From the NCBI GenBank assembly GCA_965368175.1, contig CBDULX010000005.1, forward strand, positions 1-35,932: a DNA stretch of 35,932 nt, given 5' to 3'. The notes under the pieces were generated by a model. The model was not told where the DNA came from, ran no database searches, and saw nothing but the letters and a program-made list of their open reading frames with translations. A program made the position numbers and the translations under genes. Of the stretch, positions 8,348 to 17,213 are shown one piece after another. The first letter of the stretch is position 1. Each line of letters opens with the position of its first letter. The stretch comes from CBDULX01 sp965368175. GTDB lineage: Bacteria > Pseudomonadota > Gammaproteobacteria > SZUA-229.

Positions 8348-8363
8348 TGGCACATGTTTTGCA
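8348..8363 (+). promoter_or_regulatory. sigma-54 (-24/-12) promoter of nirBD
   Basis: TGGCACATGTTTTGCA matches the RpoN consensus TGGCAC-N5-TTGCW. The invariant GG (8349-8350) and GC (8361-8362) are separated by the required 10 bases. Transcription would begin near 8374, giving a leader of about 35 nt with GGAG at 8396-8399 ahead of the nirB ATG. The short leader argues against an ANTAR/NasT-type attenuation hairpin downstream of this promoter. Confidence 0.82.
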
Positions 8364-8408
8364 TTCGTACCAGCAAACTTTAATTGCCCCTTTTTGGAGT
8401 CTGGCTAC

Positions 8409-10850
8409 ATGAAAGAAAAACTGGTTGTCATCGGGAATGGCATGGCTGGCATGCGAACAGTGGAAGAACTGTTAGAAATTGCCCCTGAAAAATTCGATAT
8501 TACTGTATTCGGTGCTGAACCATACGGTAACTACAACCGTATTCTGTTATCTCCTGTGCTTGCTGGCGAAAAAACCATCGATCAAATCATGCTTAATGAT
8601 TTGCAATGGTACGAAGACAACAACATAAGCTTACGCAAAGGGGTGAAGGTCAGCACTATTGATCGAAACAAATGCAAGGTGATTGCGGATGACGGTACGG
8701 AAGCAGAATACGATCGACTGTTGATTGCGACAGGTTCCGATCCTTTTATCATTCCAGTGCCTGGTCATGACTTGCCGGGTGTGATCAGTTTCCGTGATAT
8801 CCATGATGTTGATTTGATGCTTGAAGCGTCTAAAACCAGAAAACATGCAGTGGTCATCGGTGGTGGTCTGTTAGGTCTTGAAGCCGCCAATGGTTTGATG
8901 AAGCAGGGCATGAGTGTAACCGTTGTACATTTGATGGACTGGTTGATGGAACGCCAGATGGATGAAGTGTCCGGCGAAATGTTAAAGAAATCGCTGGAAG
9001 ACAAGGGCATGCAGTTCATGATGAAAGCTTCTACCCAGGAAATTGTCGGTAACGGCAAGGTAGAAGGCATTAAGTTTGTCGATGGTTCAGAGCTGGCGAC
9101 CGATCTGGTTGTTATGGCAGTGGGTATTCGACCCAACATCGAACTGGCCAAAAAATGTGGTCTGCATTGTGAACGCGGTATCGTGGTGAGCGATACTCTG
9201 CAAACCTTCGATCCCAAAATTTATTCTATCGGTGAATGCGTACAGCACCGTGGCATGGTGTATGGCCTGGTGGCTCCATTGTTTGAAATGGCCAAAGTGT
9301 GTGCCAATCACCTGGCTGAATACGGCATCGGTATTTATAAAGGTTCTGTGACTTCAACCAAACTGAAAGTGACCGGTATCGATTTATTTTCCGCTGGCGA
9401 TTTTATGGGTGATGACACCACAGAAGATATTGTGGTGCGCGATGCTACTCGTGGTATTTATAAAAAGATTGTTATTAAGGACAACAGGATTAAAGGTGCT
9501 GTGCTTTATGGTGATTCCATAGACGGTGCCTGGTACTTCCAGCTCATGCGTGAACAAACCAATATTTCCGATATCCGTGATCAACTGATGTTTGGCCAGG
9601 GGCATCTGGGCGATTCAGGGCACGGTGGAAATGTGGTTGCCAATATGTCTGATGATGCCGAGATCTGTGGTTGTAACGGCATCTGTAAAGGTACTGTGGT
9701 TAAAGCCATAACTGAAAAAGGTCTGTTTACACTTGAAGAAGTGCGTTTACACACCAAAGCTTCTTCATCCTGTGGTTCCTGTACCGGTCTGGTGGAGCAG
9801 TTGCTTGAGTCTACCCTGGGTGGCGACTACGAAGCCCCCGAAGCCAAAACCATGTGTGGCTGTACCGAACATACCCACGACTATGTGCGTGCTGCCATTC
9901 GTGATCAGAAGTTAACCAGCATCCCTGAAATTATGCAAAAACTGAACTGGAAGCATACCGATGGTTGCGCCTCCTGTCGTCCGGCCCTGAACTATTATGT
10001 ACTCAGCAGCTGGCCTGAAGAAGCGAATGATGATAACCAGTCACGGTTTATTAATGAGCGAGCTCACGCCAATATTCAGAATGATGGGACCTATTCAGTA
10101 ATCCCTCGTATGTGGGGTGGCATGACTACACCCAAAGAATTACGTGCCATTGCTGATGTGGCTGAAAAGTTCGAACTGGATACCGTGCATGTTACCGGTG
10201 GTCAGCGTATTGGCCTGTACGGCATCAAGAAACATGAACTGCCTTTAATCTGGAAAGACCTTAATGAGCAAGGTCTGGTATCCGGCCATGCCTATGGTAA
10301 AGCCCTGCGTACGGTCAAAACCTGTGTCGGTAAAGAATGGTGTCGTTTCGGTACCCAGGACTCAACCGCACTGGGTATTAAACTGGAACAGATGAGCTGG
10401 GGTTCCTGGATGCCGCATAAATTCAAGATGGCTGCATCCGGTTGTCCGCGTAACTGCGCCGAAGCCACCATCAAGGACTTCGGTGTGGTGTGTGTGGACT
10501 CCGGTTACGAATTACACATCGGTGGTAACGGGGGTATCAAGGTACGCGCTACCGATTTACTGACCCGTGTGGATACCGAAGAAGAAGCACTGGAATACTC
10601 AGCGGCATTCATCCAGTTATATCGTGAACAGGCCCGCTATCTGGAGCGGACTGCGCCCTGGATAGAGCGAGTGGGTTTCAGTTATGTGAAAGAGCAACTG
10701 GTGGATGATGATGAAAATCGTAAAATACTGGCTGAGCGATTCAAAGTCTCGCAGAGCTTAAATCAGACCCAGGACGATCCATGGACCTTGCGTTCAAAAG
10801 AAGCTAAGGATGCTTATGAGTTTACACCACTGAAAGTGGTTTCTTCATAG
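8409..10850 (+). CDS. nirB: NirB, NAD(P)H-dependent nitrite reductase large subunit
   Basis: This 813-residue cytoplasmic enzyme reduces nitrite to ammonium with six electrons from NAD(P)H. The N-terminal FAD/NAD(P) domain shows IGNGMAGMRT (about 8-17) and IGGGLLGLEA. Two BFD-type [2Fe-2S] modules follow: CGCNGIC (from 420) with CGSC, and CGC (from 483) with CASC. The C-terminal siroheme/[4Fe-4S] domain has CVGKEWC (639-645) and CPRNC (679-683), the four cysteines of the cluster. The ATG at 8409 is chosen because GGAG lies 9 bases upstream and the Rossmann motif starts at once; a TTG at 8394 is less likely. It is transcribed from the sigma-54 promoter at 8348 and followed by nirD. Confidence 0.95.
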   Translation: MKEKLVVIGNGMAGMRTVEELLEIAPEKFDITVFGAEPYGNYNRILLSPVLAGEKTIDQIMLNDLQWYEDNNISLRKGVKVSTIDRNKCKVIADDGTEAEYDRLLIATGSDPFIIPVPGHDLPGVISFRDIHDVDLMLEASKTRKHAVVIGGGLLGLEAANGLMKQGMSVTVVHLMDWLMERQMDEVSGEMLKKSLEDKGMQFMMKASTQEIVGNGKVEGIKFVDGSELATDLVVMAVGIRPNIELAKKCGLHCERGIVVSDTLQTFDPKIYSIGECVQHRGMVYGLVAPLFEMAKVCANHLAEYGIGIYKGSVTSTKLKVTGIDLFSAGDFMGDDTTEDIVVRDATRGIYKKIVIKDNRIKGAVLYGDSIDGAWYFQLMREQTNISDIRDQLMFGQGHLGDSGHGGNVVANMSDDAEICGCNGICKGTVVKAITEKGLFTLEEVRLHTKASSSCGSCTGLVEQLLESTLGGDYEAPEAKTMCGCTEHTHDYVRAAIRDQKLTSIPEIMQKLNWKHTDGCASCRPALNYYVLSSWPEEANDDNQSRFINERAHANIQNDGTYSVIPRMWGGMTTPKELRAIADVAEKFELDTVHVTGGQRIGLYGIKKHELPLIWKDLNEQGLVSGHAYGKALRTVKTCVGKEWCRFGTQDSTALGIKLEQMSWGSWMPHKFKMAASGCPRNCAEATIKDFGVVCVDSGYELHIGGNGGIKVRATDLLTRVDTEEEALEYSAAFIQLYREQARYLERTAPWIERVGFSYVKEQLVDDDENRKILAERFKVSQSLNQTQDDPWTLRSKEAKDAYEFTPLKVVSS

Positions 10851-10869
10851 GGATGCTCTCAAGCTAGTT

Positions 10870-10891
10870 TGCCCCTTGATGACAGGGGGCA
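10870..10891 (+). other. hairpin between nirB and nirD
   Basis: TGCCCC (10870-10875) pairs with GGGGCA (10886-10891) around a 10-nt loop. No U-run follows. It could slow transcription or shield the nirB message end, lowering nirD relative to nirB. This role is an inference. Confidence 0.45.
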
Positions 10892-10927
10892 GATTTAAAC
10901 ATTACAGAATTATTTAAGGTTAATAAC

Positions 10928-11242
10928 ATGTCAGACTGGATAGAAGTAGGTTCAATCAATGATATTCCAAAACTGGGTGCACGCGTGGTGGTAACCAGTA
11001 ACGGTGATATAGCCGTATTCAGAAACAACAATGATGATGTATTTGCATTACGTGATCAATGCCCGCATAAACAGGGCCCGCTATCGCAGGGCATCATCGC
11101 TGATAAAACAGTAACCTGCCCATTACATAACTGGAAAATTTCACTGGAATCCGGTGAAGCCCAGGGCCCGGATGAAGGCTGTACCGGTGTATACCCTGTG
11201 AAACTGGAAGGTGACACCATTTTTCTGAATTTAAATAAATAA
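10928..11242 (+). CDS. nirD: NirD, Rieske-type small subunit of nitrite reductase
   Basis: A 104-residue cytoplasmic protein directly after nirB, 77 bp away, preceded by an AAGG ribosome site. It carries a complete Rieske [2Fe-2S] ligand set, CPHKQGPL (from about residue 46) and CPLHNW (about 63-68). NirD of Escherichia coli, as I recall it, has lost these ligands, so this copy probably still binds a cluster. It is the partner subunit of NirB in nitrite reduction to ammonium. The end of the operon has no obvious terminator. Confidence 0.93.
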   Translation: MSDWIEVGSINDIPKLGARVVVTSNGDIAVFRNNNDDVFALRDQCPHKQGPLSQGIIADKTVTCPLHNWKISLESGEAQGPDEGCTGVYPVKLEGDTIFLNLNK

Positions 11243-11439
11243 TTATTTGCCGCAGACGACTGCATTGATGCAGGAGGTAGAACGACTCAGGAGAGAAAGT
11301 CGAGGAGCAGTTGTCGAGACTCAATTACCGAGGCACAGAGAACGCAGAGAATAATTAAATTATTTAAGAATCATGGGATTTTCTTAAACGATGAAACAAA
11401 CTCAGTATACAATTATTCGTAAGTAAGTGCTTTGCTGTA
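11243..11439. repeat. intergenic stretch with low-complexity repeat sequence
   Basis: No gene is seen. The part at 11261-11320 (ATGCAGGAGGTAGAACGAC, then GCAGTTGTCGAGA) partly resembles the reverse complement of 23340-23440, where ATGCAGGAAGCAATTGTCGA occurs. At 11330-11352 there is GAGGCACAGAGAACGCAGAG, a word type that is widespread in environmental bacterial genomes. These look like decayed dispersed repeats. A short structured RNA is a weaker possibility. Confidence 0.35.
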
Positions 11440-12078
11440 TTAAAGTAACTTGAATTTTACCGGCATTTTAAGCAGTGCACTCACAGGTTTACCATCCACC
11501 CTGGCAGGCACAAATGTGGATGCGTTGATAGCATTTATGGCAGCCTGATCGAAACTCTCGCCAGCTGATTTTAAAATGGTAATCTGTCGGACCTTGCCGG
11601 TTTTATCAAGCAGTACCACCACCTCCACAGTACCGGTAATGCCGCTGGCTCGCATATTCTCAGGATAAACCGGTGTTTCCTGGTGTATAAAACGCGGCAG
11701 ATCGCTGAGTTTAAAATAGGGTACTGGTGTTGGCAGGCTGGTTTCTTCAACGTTGCTTTCTTCTATCGTCTCTTGCTTATTGGACAAGTTACTCAGATCA
11801 GGGGCAGTATTTTTTATGGGGGTGGTTGTCTGGGTTTTTTTTCTGGGTTTGGGGGGGGTGACGGGTTCAGTTTTCTGAGTTTGTTTGACGGGTTTAGCCT
11901 GTATTTGACTTTTTGGCAGTTCGAGCAGATTTAGAATTAACATGGGCCTGTTGTCAGAACTGGATGATTGAACAGCCGATAACACCTGGATCATAAAAAT
12001 CAGGTAGATTGACAGCGCCACACCACCAATGGCAGATATCAGGCGCAGTCGTGTATTATCACTGGCCAGGTTTATCAT
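11440..12078 (-). CDS. tonB: TonB-like energy transducer
   Basis: A protein of about 212 residues with one N-terminal membrane segment (about 13-33). A Pro/Lys/Thr-rich periplasmic spacer contains KQTQKTEPVTPPKPRKK. The C-terminal TonB domain (about 125-212) reads PVYPENMRASGITGTVEVVVLLDKTGKV and ends FVPARVDGKPVSALLKMPVKFKL. It transmits proton-motive-force energy from ExbB-ExbD to outer-membrane receptors. It is the last gene of the receptor-exbB-exbD-tonB operon and overlaps the end of exbD. The start is uncertain: the ATG at 12078 gives a normal short cytoplasmic tail, while an ATG at 12123 would add 15 residues and overlap exbD by 65 bp. Confidence 0.85.
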   Translation of the reverse strand: MINLASDNTRLRLISAIGGVALSIYLIFMIQVLSAVQSSSSDNRPMLILNLLELPKSQIQAKPVKQTQKTEPVTPPKPRKKTQTTTPIKNTAPDLSNLSNKQETIEESNVEETSLPTPVPYFKLSDLPRFIHQETPVYPENMRASGITGTVEVVVLLDKTGKVRQITILKSAGESFDQAAINAINASTFVPARVDGKPVSALLKMPVKFKLL

Positions 12079-12472
12079 CCGTCGCAATACCAAGAAGTCT
12101 GGCACCACTGGTTTTAGCGGCATCTATCAACTGAATGAGTATGCCTGTGGTTGAGCGTTTATCGGCTTTAATAACTACAGATACACCTGGGTTCAGTTTA
12201 ACTTCTGTTTCAAGTAATCGTTGGATTTCATCGACGGTGACGGATGAGTTTTTAAAATAAATCCTGTTATTTTCATCGAGTTTGAGTATTAGATGATTGT
12301 CTGGTAAACGACTTCGTTGTTCAGATTCCGGCTTTTCGATGACTATGCCCTGATCCGGAAATACCGTGGTCACCATGAAGAAAATTAATAACAGGAAAAC
12401 CACATCAATTAATGGCGCCATACTGATTTCTGGTTTGCCGGTATTGAGCCTGGGTATTTCTAGATCACTCAT
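12059..12472 (-). CDS. exbD: ExbD-family proton channel subunit
   Basis: A 137-residue protein with one N-terminal membrane segment. The helix reads SMAPLIDVVFLLLIFFMV and carries the conserved Asp that relays protons in ExbD/TolR. The periplasmic domain follows. It starts 4 bp after the exbB stop and overlaps the start of tonB, so the three are probably translationally coupled. ExbD rather than TolR is chosen because of the neighbouring TonB and receptor genes. Confidence 0.9.
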   Translation of the reverse strand: MSDLEIPRLNTGKPEISMAPLIDVVFLLLIFFMVTTVFPDQGIVIEKPESEQRSRLPDNHLILKLDENNRIYFKNSSVTVDEIQRLLETEVKLNPGVSVVIKADKRSTTGILIQLIDAAKTSGARLLGIATDDKPGQ

Positions 12473-12476
12473 TGAT

Positions 12477-13091
12477 TCAGTCCTGCTTGAAGCTGGCTAT
12501 GTCTCTGTGAATCAGTATTTGCATGGTCTGGCTGGTGGTCACCATGAGTTCATTAACCTTTCTTGAAAGCAAATGATGCAAAAATATCACCGGAATGGCA
12601 AAAATCAGGCCACTGGCCGTGGTTAACAGGGCCTGCGAAATACCCGAAGCCATTTGTTCCGGTTTGCCTGTGCCATGCAGGGCAATCACTTCAAATACAT
12701 TGATCATACCTGTAACCGTGCCTAACAGGCCCAGCATAGGTAATAGAGCTCCCAGAGTGGCAATGGTCGGTAAGCTGCCTTCAATGATGGGACTGATGCC
12801 AGCCAGCTGGATATTCATTTCTTTAATCAGGTCATCTTTGTTGAAAATTTCTTTCCAGTTCATCTGTCGCAAAATAAGCGCCGCTGGACTGGCTTGCTCG
12901 CTTTCATTAATGATGTTACAGGCAGGGTCTTCGAGTAAGTTCTGGTAATCAGTGCGGGCGGATTTTATGTGCGAGTAAACACGAATGCTCTGCCAGATAA
13001 GCATGCCGAAAGCGATACAGGCGGCCACAAAGATCACCCACATAATTGGGCCACCTTTATCCATCTGGTTGAGTAAATTAAAATCAATCAT
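12477..13091 (-). CDS. exbB: ExbB-family (MotA/TolQ/ExbB) proton channel protein
   Basis: A 204-residue inner-membrane protein with three hydrophobic segments (about 14-34, 108-135, 155-178). The family core is visible as ATLGALLPMLGLLGTVTGMI and GISQALLTTASGLIFAIPVI. It forms the proton channel with ExbD that powers TonB. It lies 27 bp after the receptor gene; AGGA about 11 bases before the ATG is the ribosome site. The operon context argues against TolQ or MotA. Confidence 0.9.
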   Translation of the reverse strand: MIDFNLLNQMDKGGPIMWVIFVAACIAFGMLIWQSIRVYSHIKSARTDYQNLLEDPACNIINESEQASPAALILRQMNWKEIFNKDDLIKEMNIQLAGISPIIEGSLPTIATLGALLPMLGLLGTVTGMINVFEVIALHGTGKPEQMASGISQALLTTASGLIFAIPVIFLHHLLSRKVNELMVTTSQTMQILIHRDIASFKQD

Positions 13092-13118
13092 GAATGAATC
13101 CTGCTATTTTATTTCGAG

Positions 13119-15443
13119 TTAAAAATTAATTTCGACACCAAAAAATGGGAAAAATGACATACCGGTCACTTCGGCTGGATTACCGATTTTCTCGTATTCA
13201 TTACCATAATCATAACTGACTACGTTTTCGCGGAAAGTAATATTCTGTAAATCCAGATAAACTTTCATTTTTGATTCTTTCATCAACATCTCACGGGCAA
13301 TGCGCAGGTCGATTTTATAATAAATGGGAGTGCGTTCTGCATTATGAGTGCCATATTCAGCTATCCATCGACTGGTGTCATCGAGGGGATCTTCCCGTTG
13401 GCGAGCGATAACCTCTGTGTAGGGCGTGCCGGAATGCACTTCCGCTTTCATACTCCATTCCCAGCGTTTCCAGCTTTCCCCGCGAAACGGCTGACCCCAG
13501 ACGGTAGTTAAAGTGAGGGGCTGATCGCCAGAGAAGTCACGGGTCAGACCGGTCAGCTCATTGGTTCGTTCCGTTTTACCCCAGGATAATGCCAGCCAGC
13601 CCATTTTGCGATTACGGGGCTCACGTTTAATAAATATATCAACACCATAGGCTTCACCGCTACCATCATTAGAAAAATTGTCAGGTGGTAAATTGCCATC
13701 AATGGCGATGACCAGATCGGTCATCGGCTTGTGGTAAACCTCGGTTTTCAGGCTGTATAAAGGATTGAAATGGTATTCCAGGCCAAGGATTCGGTGTTCA
13801 GCCTGAGTCATCAGCAGTCCTGGATTGCCAAAACCTTCGACGATTTCTGTGCCTTGAGGTGTCTGCACATATCGCCCCCAGGATGCGGTGAGCTTAAGCC
13901 TGTCTGTTGCCTGATATTCCAGGCTGAGTCTGGGTGACCATTCCTGGGATTCAAAGCCCCCACTCACCGAAATATCACTGTATAACAGACCAAAGCTGGT
14001 GGTCAGTTTATCTGTCCATTGCTTGCGGTATTTTACATAAGGTGAATAGCTATGGGTGTATAAAGTGGTATTGATGCGATATTTGTCCTGAGAAGTGAAA
14101 TCGAAATCTGGGTCGTTTTCGTCAGGCAGACGTGAGATATACAGGTCTAGCGGGACTGAACTGTATGAGGCGGCAATACCCAGATTAAACAGGCGCCGCT
14201 TATCGATATTCCAGCGTAATTCGGGTTGCCACAGCAGAGTGTCGCTGGAGGCATCGACAAAGAAGGGTTCACCAGTATCATCACTACCCAGGTCAAATTC
14301 AGTTTCGTTATGATAATAGGCCAGGGTCATGGTGTGGCTAAGCGTATTGCTCCAGGTTTGCTCCCAGTTCAGGCCGGAGGTCACAAAACGTTGCTGACTG
14401 TGCAGGCGACCGGCGAGTTGTGGATCGGACAGAGCGGAGTCCCGAATATCGGCTTCCAGTTCATCACCGGCAGTATACAGGTAATAGTCGATATGGCCTT
14501 TGTTGAGTAATTGATGGTAAAGGGCCTGAGTGTCATAAAATCTGGGTACCAGGGTGATCTGATCCGGGTCTTCGTCTTCATCATCCTCAAAGCTGTCATT
14601 GAATTGATCGGGGGAGAACAGCAGGTCGATATAACTGCGTCTTGCGGAAACGAAAAAACTGTCCCCACCGGCTTCATTTACAGGTCCTTCGACCATCAAT
14701 GAAGAACTGATGGTGGAAATATCGAATCGGTAGTGCATACGGTCATTTTCCGGATCACGAAGCTTGACGTCGATGACCCCGCCCAGAGCATTGCCATATT
14801 CAACCGGAAAGCCCCCCAGGAAGACATTGATGTCATCGATGAGTGAAGAGTTGATGGTGGAATAGAAACCCCCAAAATGATACAGATAACCCACGGGTGC
14901 ACGGTTCACCCAGACAATATTGTCATTCTGGTCACTGCCACGCATATATACCGAGGATGAATCCTCGCCGGTGGAAATGATACCCGGCAGGGACGTTATC
15001 GCCTTGATGGGGTCGCCCTGGCTACCCGGGGTGTTAGATAATTCCTGTTCTGAAAGGCTGACTTTGGAAATGGTTTCTATAATCCGGCTGGCGGTGACTT
15101 CCAGGCCTTCCGATTCGATCATCAGCGGAATGATGTAGACAGTAATCTGATTTTGATCTGGGGGTATGCTCAGGGTAAAAGTCTCGTAGCCAGGGGCGAG
15201 AATTTTTATGGCCTGAGCTGACCTGATGTCATCGAACCTGCCGCGACCCGATTTGTCGGTTTGCAGATAGGTTTCACCATCGTCCAGCACCACCGTGACA
15301 TCTTGTAACAGAGTGCCCGTGCCTCTTTCCTTTACTTCGACGATAAGCTCCGAGGCAACAGATCCTGAAATAGAGGCCAGAAACATTAGCAAAATACATA
15401 TAAACGCCCTGGAGATATTCAGTCGGTAATTTTTATTGTCCAT
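13119..15443 (-). CDS. TonB-dependent outer-membrane receptor with N-terminal carboxypeptidase-regulatory-like domain
   Basis: This 774-residue protein has a signal peptide (about 1-30). A small beta-sandwich domain of the CarboxypepD_reg type follows (about 32-110, LIVEVKERGTGTLLQDVTVV). The plug domain (about 125-240) contains LPGIISTGEDSSSVYMRGSD and GGFPVEYGNALGGVIDVKL. The rest is a long beta-barrel ending in a terminal Phe (FFPFFGVEINF), as expected for insertion by the BAM complex. The cargo is not identifiable: no Fur box or cobalamin riboswitch was seen upstream. It heads an operon with exbB, exbD and tonB, so the energising machinery may be dedicated to it. CAGGA precedes the ATG. 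A short acidic stretch (DSFEDDEDEDPDQ) sits in an early barrel loop and could bind metal. Confidence 0.88.
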   Translation of the reverse strand: MDNKNYRLNISRAFICILLMFLASISGSVASELIVEVKERGTGTLLQDVTVVLDDGETYLQTDKSGRGRFDDIRSAQAIKILAPGYETFTLSIPPDQNQITVYIIPLMIESEGLEVTASRIIETISKVSLSEQELSNTPGSQGDPIKAITSLPGIISTGEDSSSVYMRGSDQNDNIVWVNRAPVGYLYHFGGFYSTINSSLIDDINVFLGGFPVEYGNALGGVIDVKLRDPENDRMHYRFDISTISSSLMVEGPVNEAGGDSFFVSARRSYIDLLFSPDQFNDSFEDDEDEDPDQITLVPRFYDTQALYHQLLNKGHIDYYLYTAGDELEADIRDSALSDPQLAGRLHSQQRFVTSGLNWEQTWSNTLSHTMTLAYYHNETEFDLGSDDTGEPFFVDASSDTLLWQPELRWNIDKRRLFNLGIAASYSSVPLDLYISRLPDENDPDFDFTSQDKYRINTTLYTHSYSPYVKYRKQWTDKLTTSFGLLYSDISVSGGFESQEWSPRLSLEYQATDRLKLTASWGRYVQTPQGTEIVEGFGNPGLLMTQAEHRILGLEYHFNPLYSLKTEVYHKPMTDLVIAIDGNLPPDNFSNDGSGEAYGVDIFIKREPRNRKMGWLALSWGKTERTNELTGLTRDFSGDQPLTLTTVWGQPFRGESWKRWEWSMKAEVHSGTPYTEVIARQREDPLDDTSRWIAEYGTHNAERTPIYYKIDLRIAREMLMKESKMKVYLDLQNITFRENVVSYDYGNEYEKIGNPAEVTGMSFFPFFGVEINF

Positions 15444-15630
15444 TGGTCCTGGTAAATATCTTCATGAGTAATCAATAACAATATAAGCATTATGCAGAAA
15501 TATTTTTGTTGTATTTAGTTAAAATTCACAGGTAGATTAACATAAAATCGATTTAATCATTCCTTTATAAGCCCTTAATAAATCCCTATAGGTCTAACAG
15601 GTAAATACCGGTTTTATTTTTTAAGTACAA

Positions 15631-15651
15631 GGGCAGGGTATACCTATGCCC
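15631..15651. promoter_or_regulatory. operator-like palindrome in the divergent receptor/DUF4202 region
   Basis: GGGCA and TGCCC (15631-15635 and 15647-15651) bracket GGTATACC (15637-15644), an almost co-centred double palindrome. It sits about 190 bp from the receptor start and 195 bp from the DUF4202 start. No regulator is recognised. The rest of the intergenic stretch 15444-15846 is AT-rich and shows nothing else that I can support, apart from GGAGAG ahead of the DUF4202 gene. Confidence 0.4.
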
Positions 15652-15846
15652 CAGGTAATGATTACCACAATGCTGCATGTTCAATAATCTTATCAGGGCT
15701 ATGAATATTCTGTATTATCTGACACAGGATATGTAGGTATTTCAAATACCTCTCTATTATTCCCGATCAAAATCAATAAGCAATGAAATCTGACATGGCC
15801 TTAAAAATTAATTAGAATAGGGTAATATTATTTCTGGAGAGCTCGA

Positions 15847-16449
15847 ATGTCCCAATCGTCCTATGATAAAGCCGTTGCCCTGATGGATGCTGCCAACAGC
15901 GAAGACCCTAATATTGAAACAGCCGATGGCAAGGAGATACCTAAAGAACTGCTTTATTCCCACCGTATGTCAGAGATGCTCGAACGCTATAAACCGGAGT
16001 CCGACGATGTGGCCAAACTGGCGATTCGTGGCCAGCATATCCAGCGCTGGAAATCAGCACGTACTGACTACCCGATGGATCGCAAGGGCTACCATCAGTG
16101 GCGAACCCAGCTATACAAATTTCATGCTGATCTGGTGGCAAAGTTTATGGCTGAAGCTGGCTACGATGAGGTTGCACTTGAGCGGGTTAAAATGGCGGTA
16201 GGCAAACGTGCATTAAAGGATAATGCGGACACCCAGTTACTGGAGGATGTCGCGGGTCTGGTGTTTATCGAGCATTATATGCTGGCATTTGCACAGAAAC
16301 ACCCGGAATACACTGAAGACAAATGGATTGATATTATTCGCAAAACCTGGAAGAAAATGTCTGAAGATGCCCATGAATTTGCACTTTCCGGAAAAATTAC
16401 TTTACCTGAGCCATTGATTCCGCTTATTCAAAAATCTGTGAGTAGTTAA
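15847..16449 (+). CDS. DUF4202-like protein of unknown function
   Basis: A 200-residue soluble protein without signal peptide, preceded by GGAGAG about 6 bases before the ATG. It resembles the DUF4202 family: DAANSEDPN near the start, ELLYSHRMSEMLERY, RGQHIQRWKSAR, YPMDRKGYHQWRTQLYKFHA and ALKDNADTQLLEDVAGLVFIEHY. The conserved His/Asp/Glu residues in a mostly helical protein are reminiscent of HD-type metal enzymes, but that is only an inference. The gene stands alone between the divergent receptor operon and the J-protein gene. No function is assigned. Confidence 0.75.
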   Translation: MSQSSYDKAVALMDAANSEDPNIETADGKEIPKELLYSHRMSEMLERYKPESDDVAKLAIRGQHIQRWKSARTDYPMDRKGYHQWRTQLYKFHADLVAKFMAEAGYDEVALERVKMAVGKRALKDNADTQLLEDVAGLVFIEHYMLAFAQKHPEYTEDKWIDIIRKTWKKMSEDAHEFALSGKITLPEPLIPLIQKSVSS

Positions 16450-16572
16450 TTGGGTTCTGCAGGAGCCATTTAACTGTTCCCATAGTAGTAAAGTTATGTT
16501 TAGTTTAATGGCAATTTACGGGCTCTGTATGAGTCCGTATTGATCTCGATAAATATGCTACTGGAAGTGGGT

Positions 16573-17184
16573 ATGGTTTATGATGTGTATAAAATTAAAA
16601 TAATGCAACATAACACTTTAATCATTCCAATTTTAGAAATTCTCAAAGTTGCCACCGATAAAATCGGTGAATACGATATTATCAGTCGGCTTGAACAGCA
16701 GGGGTTGGTCTTTCCTGTTACTAATGATAGTTATAATGTCGCTATGTTCAAAAAACATTTCATGACCATGAATGCTCTGTATCATCTACAGCAGGATTTA
16801 TTTGAAGATGGTTATTATCTTAATATTTCGGCACTGGATATTAAGATAGAACCTTTAGGAAAGACTACAGATCAACAATCTTTGATCGATTCGGCGGAGC
16901 ATAAGGTTCGAGATTATTATTTGGACTGGCGTCATTTCAATAACACTTCTGAAGTAGAAATTGAAGAGCTACTCGAAAATTTCTGGAAAATGTATTCCGC
17001 AATGGATAAACAGGCAGAGGCTCTGGCAATTCTGGAGTTAAATTCTGATGCCAATTGGGAGGATGTTAAACAGAGTTATCGTCATCTTGCTACTGAGCAT
17101 CACCCGGATAAGGGTGGCAAGGATACCCGGTTTATTGAAATCAGAGAGGCCTATGAAGTATTGAAGTTTTATTATTCTACGTGA
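16573..17184 (+). CDS. DnaJ-related protein with C-terminal J-domain
   Basis: This protein of about 203 residues has an N-terminal region like the DNAJ-related family (NTLIIPILEILK, EYDIISRLEQQG). The C-terminal J-domain (about 145-203) has an intact HPD motif in EHHPDKGGKDTRFIEIREAYEVL. It should stimulate the ATPase of an Hsp70, perhaps for a special client. It lacks the Gly/Phe and Cys-rich regions of DnaJ. The start is uncertain: the ATG at 16573 has GGAAGTGG just upstream, while an ATG at 16603 fits the family's N-terminus better. It is followed after 29 bp by a small zinc-ribbon membrane protein that may be its partner. Confidence 0.8.
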   Translation: MVYDVYKIKIMQHNTLIIPILEILKVATDKIGEYDIISRLEQQGLVFPVTNDSYNVAMFKKHFMTMNALYHLQQDLFEDGYYLNISALDIKIEPLGKTTDQQSLIDSAEHKVRDYYLDWRHFNNTSEVEIEELLENFWKMYSAMDKQAEALAILELNSDANWEDVKQSYRHLATEHHPDKGGKDTRFIEIREAYEVLKFYYST

Positions 17185-17213
17185 ATAATAAAATATAGAT
17201 TCTATGGATTATT

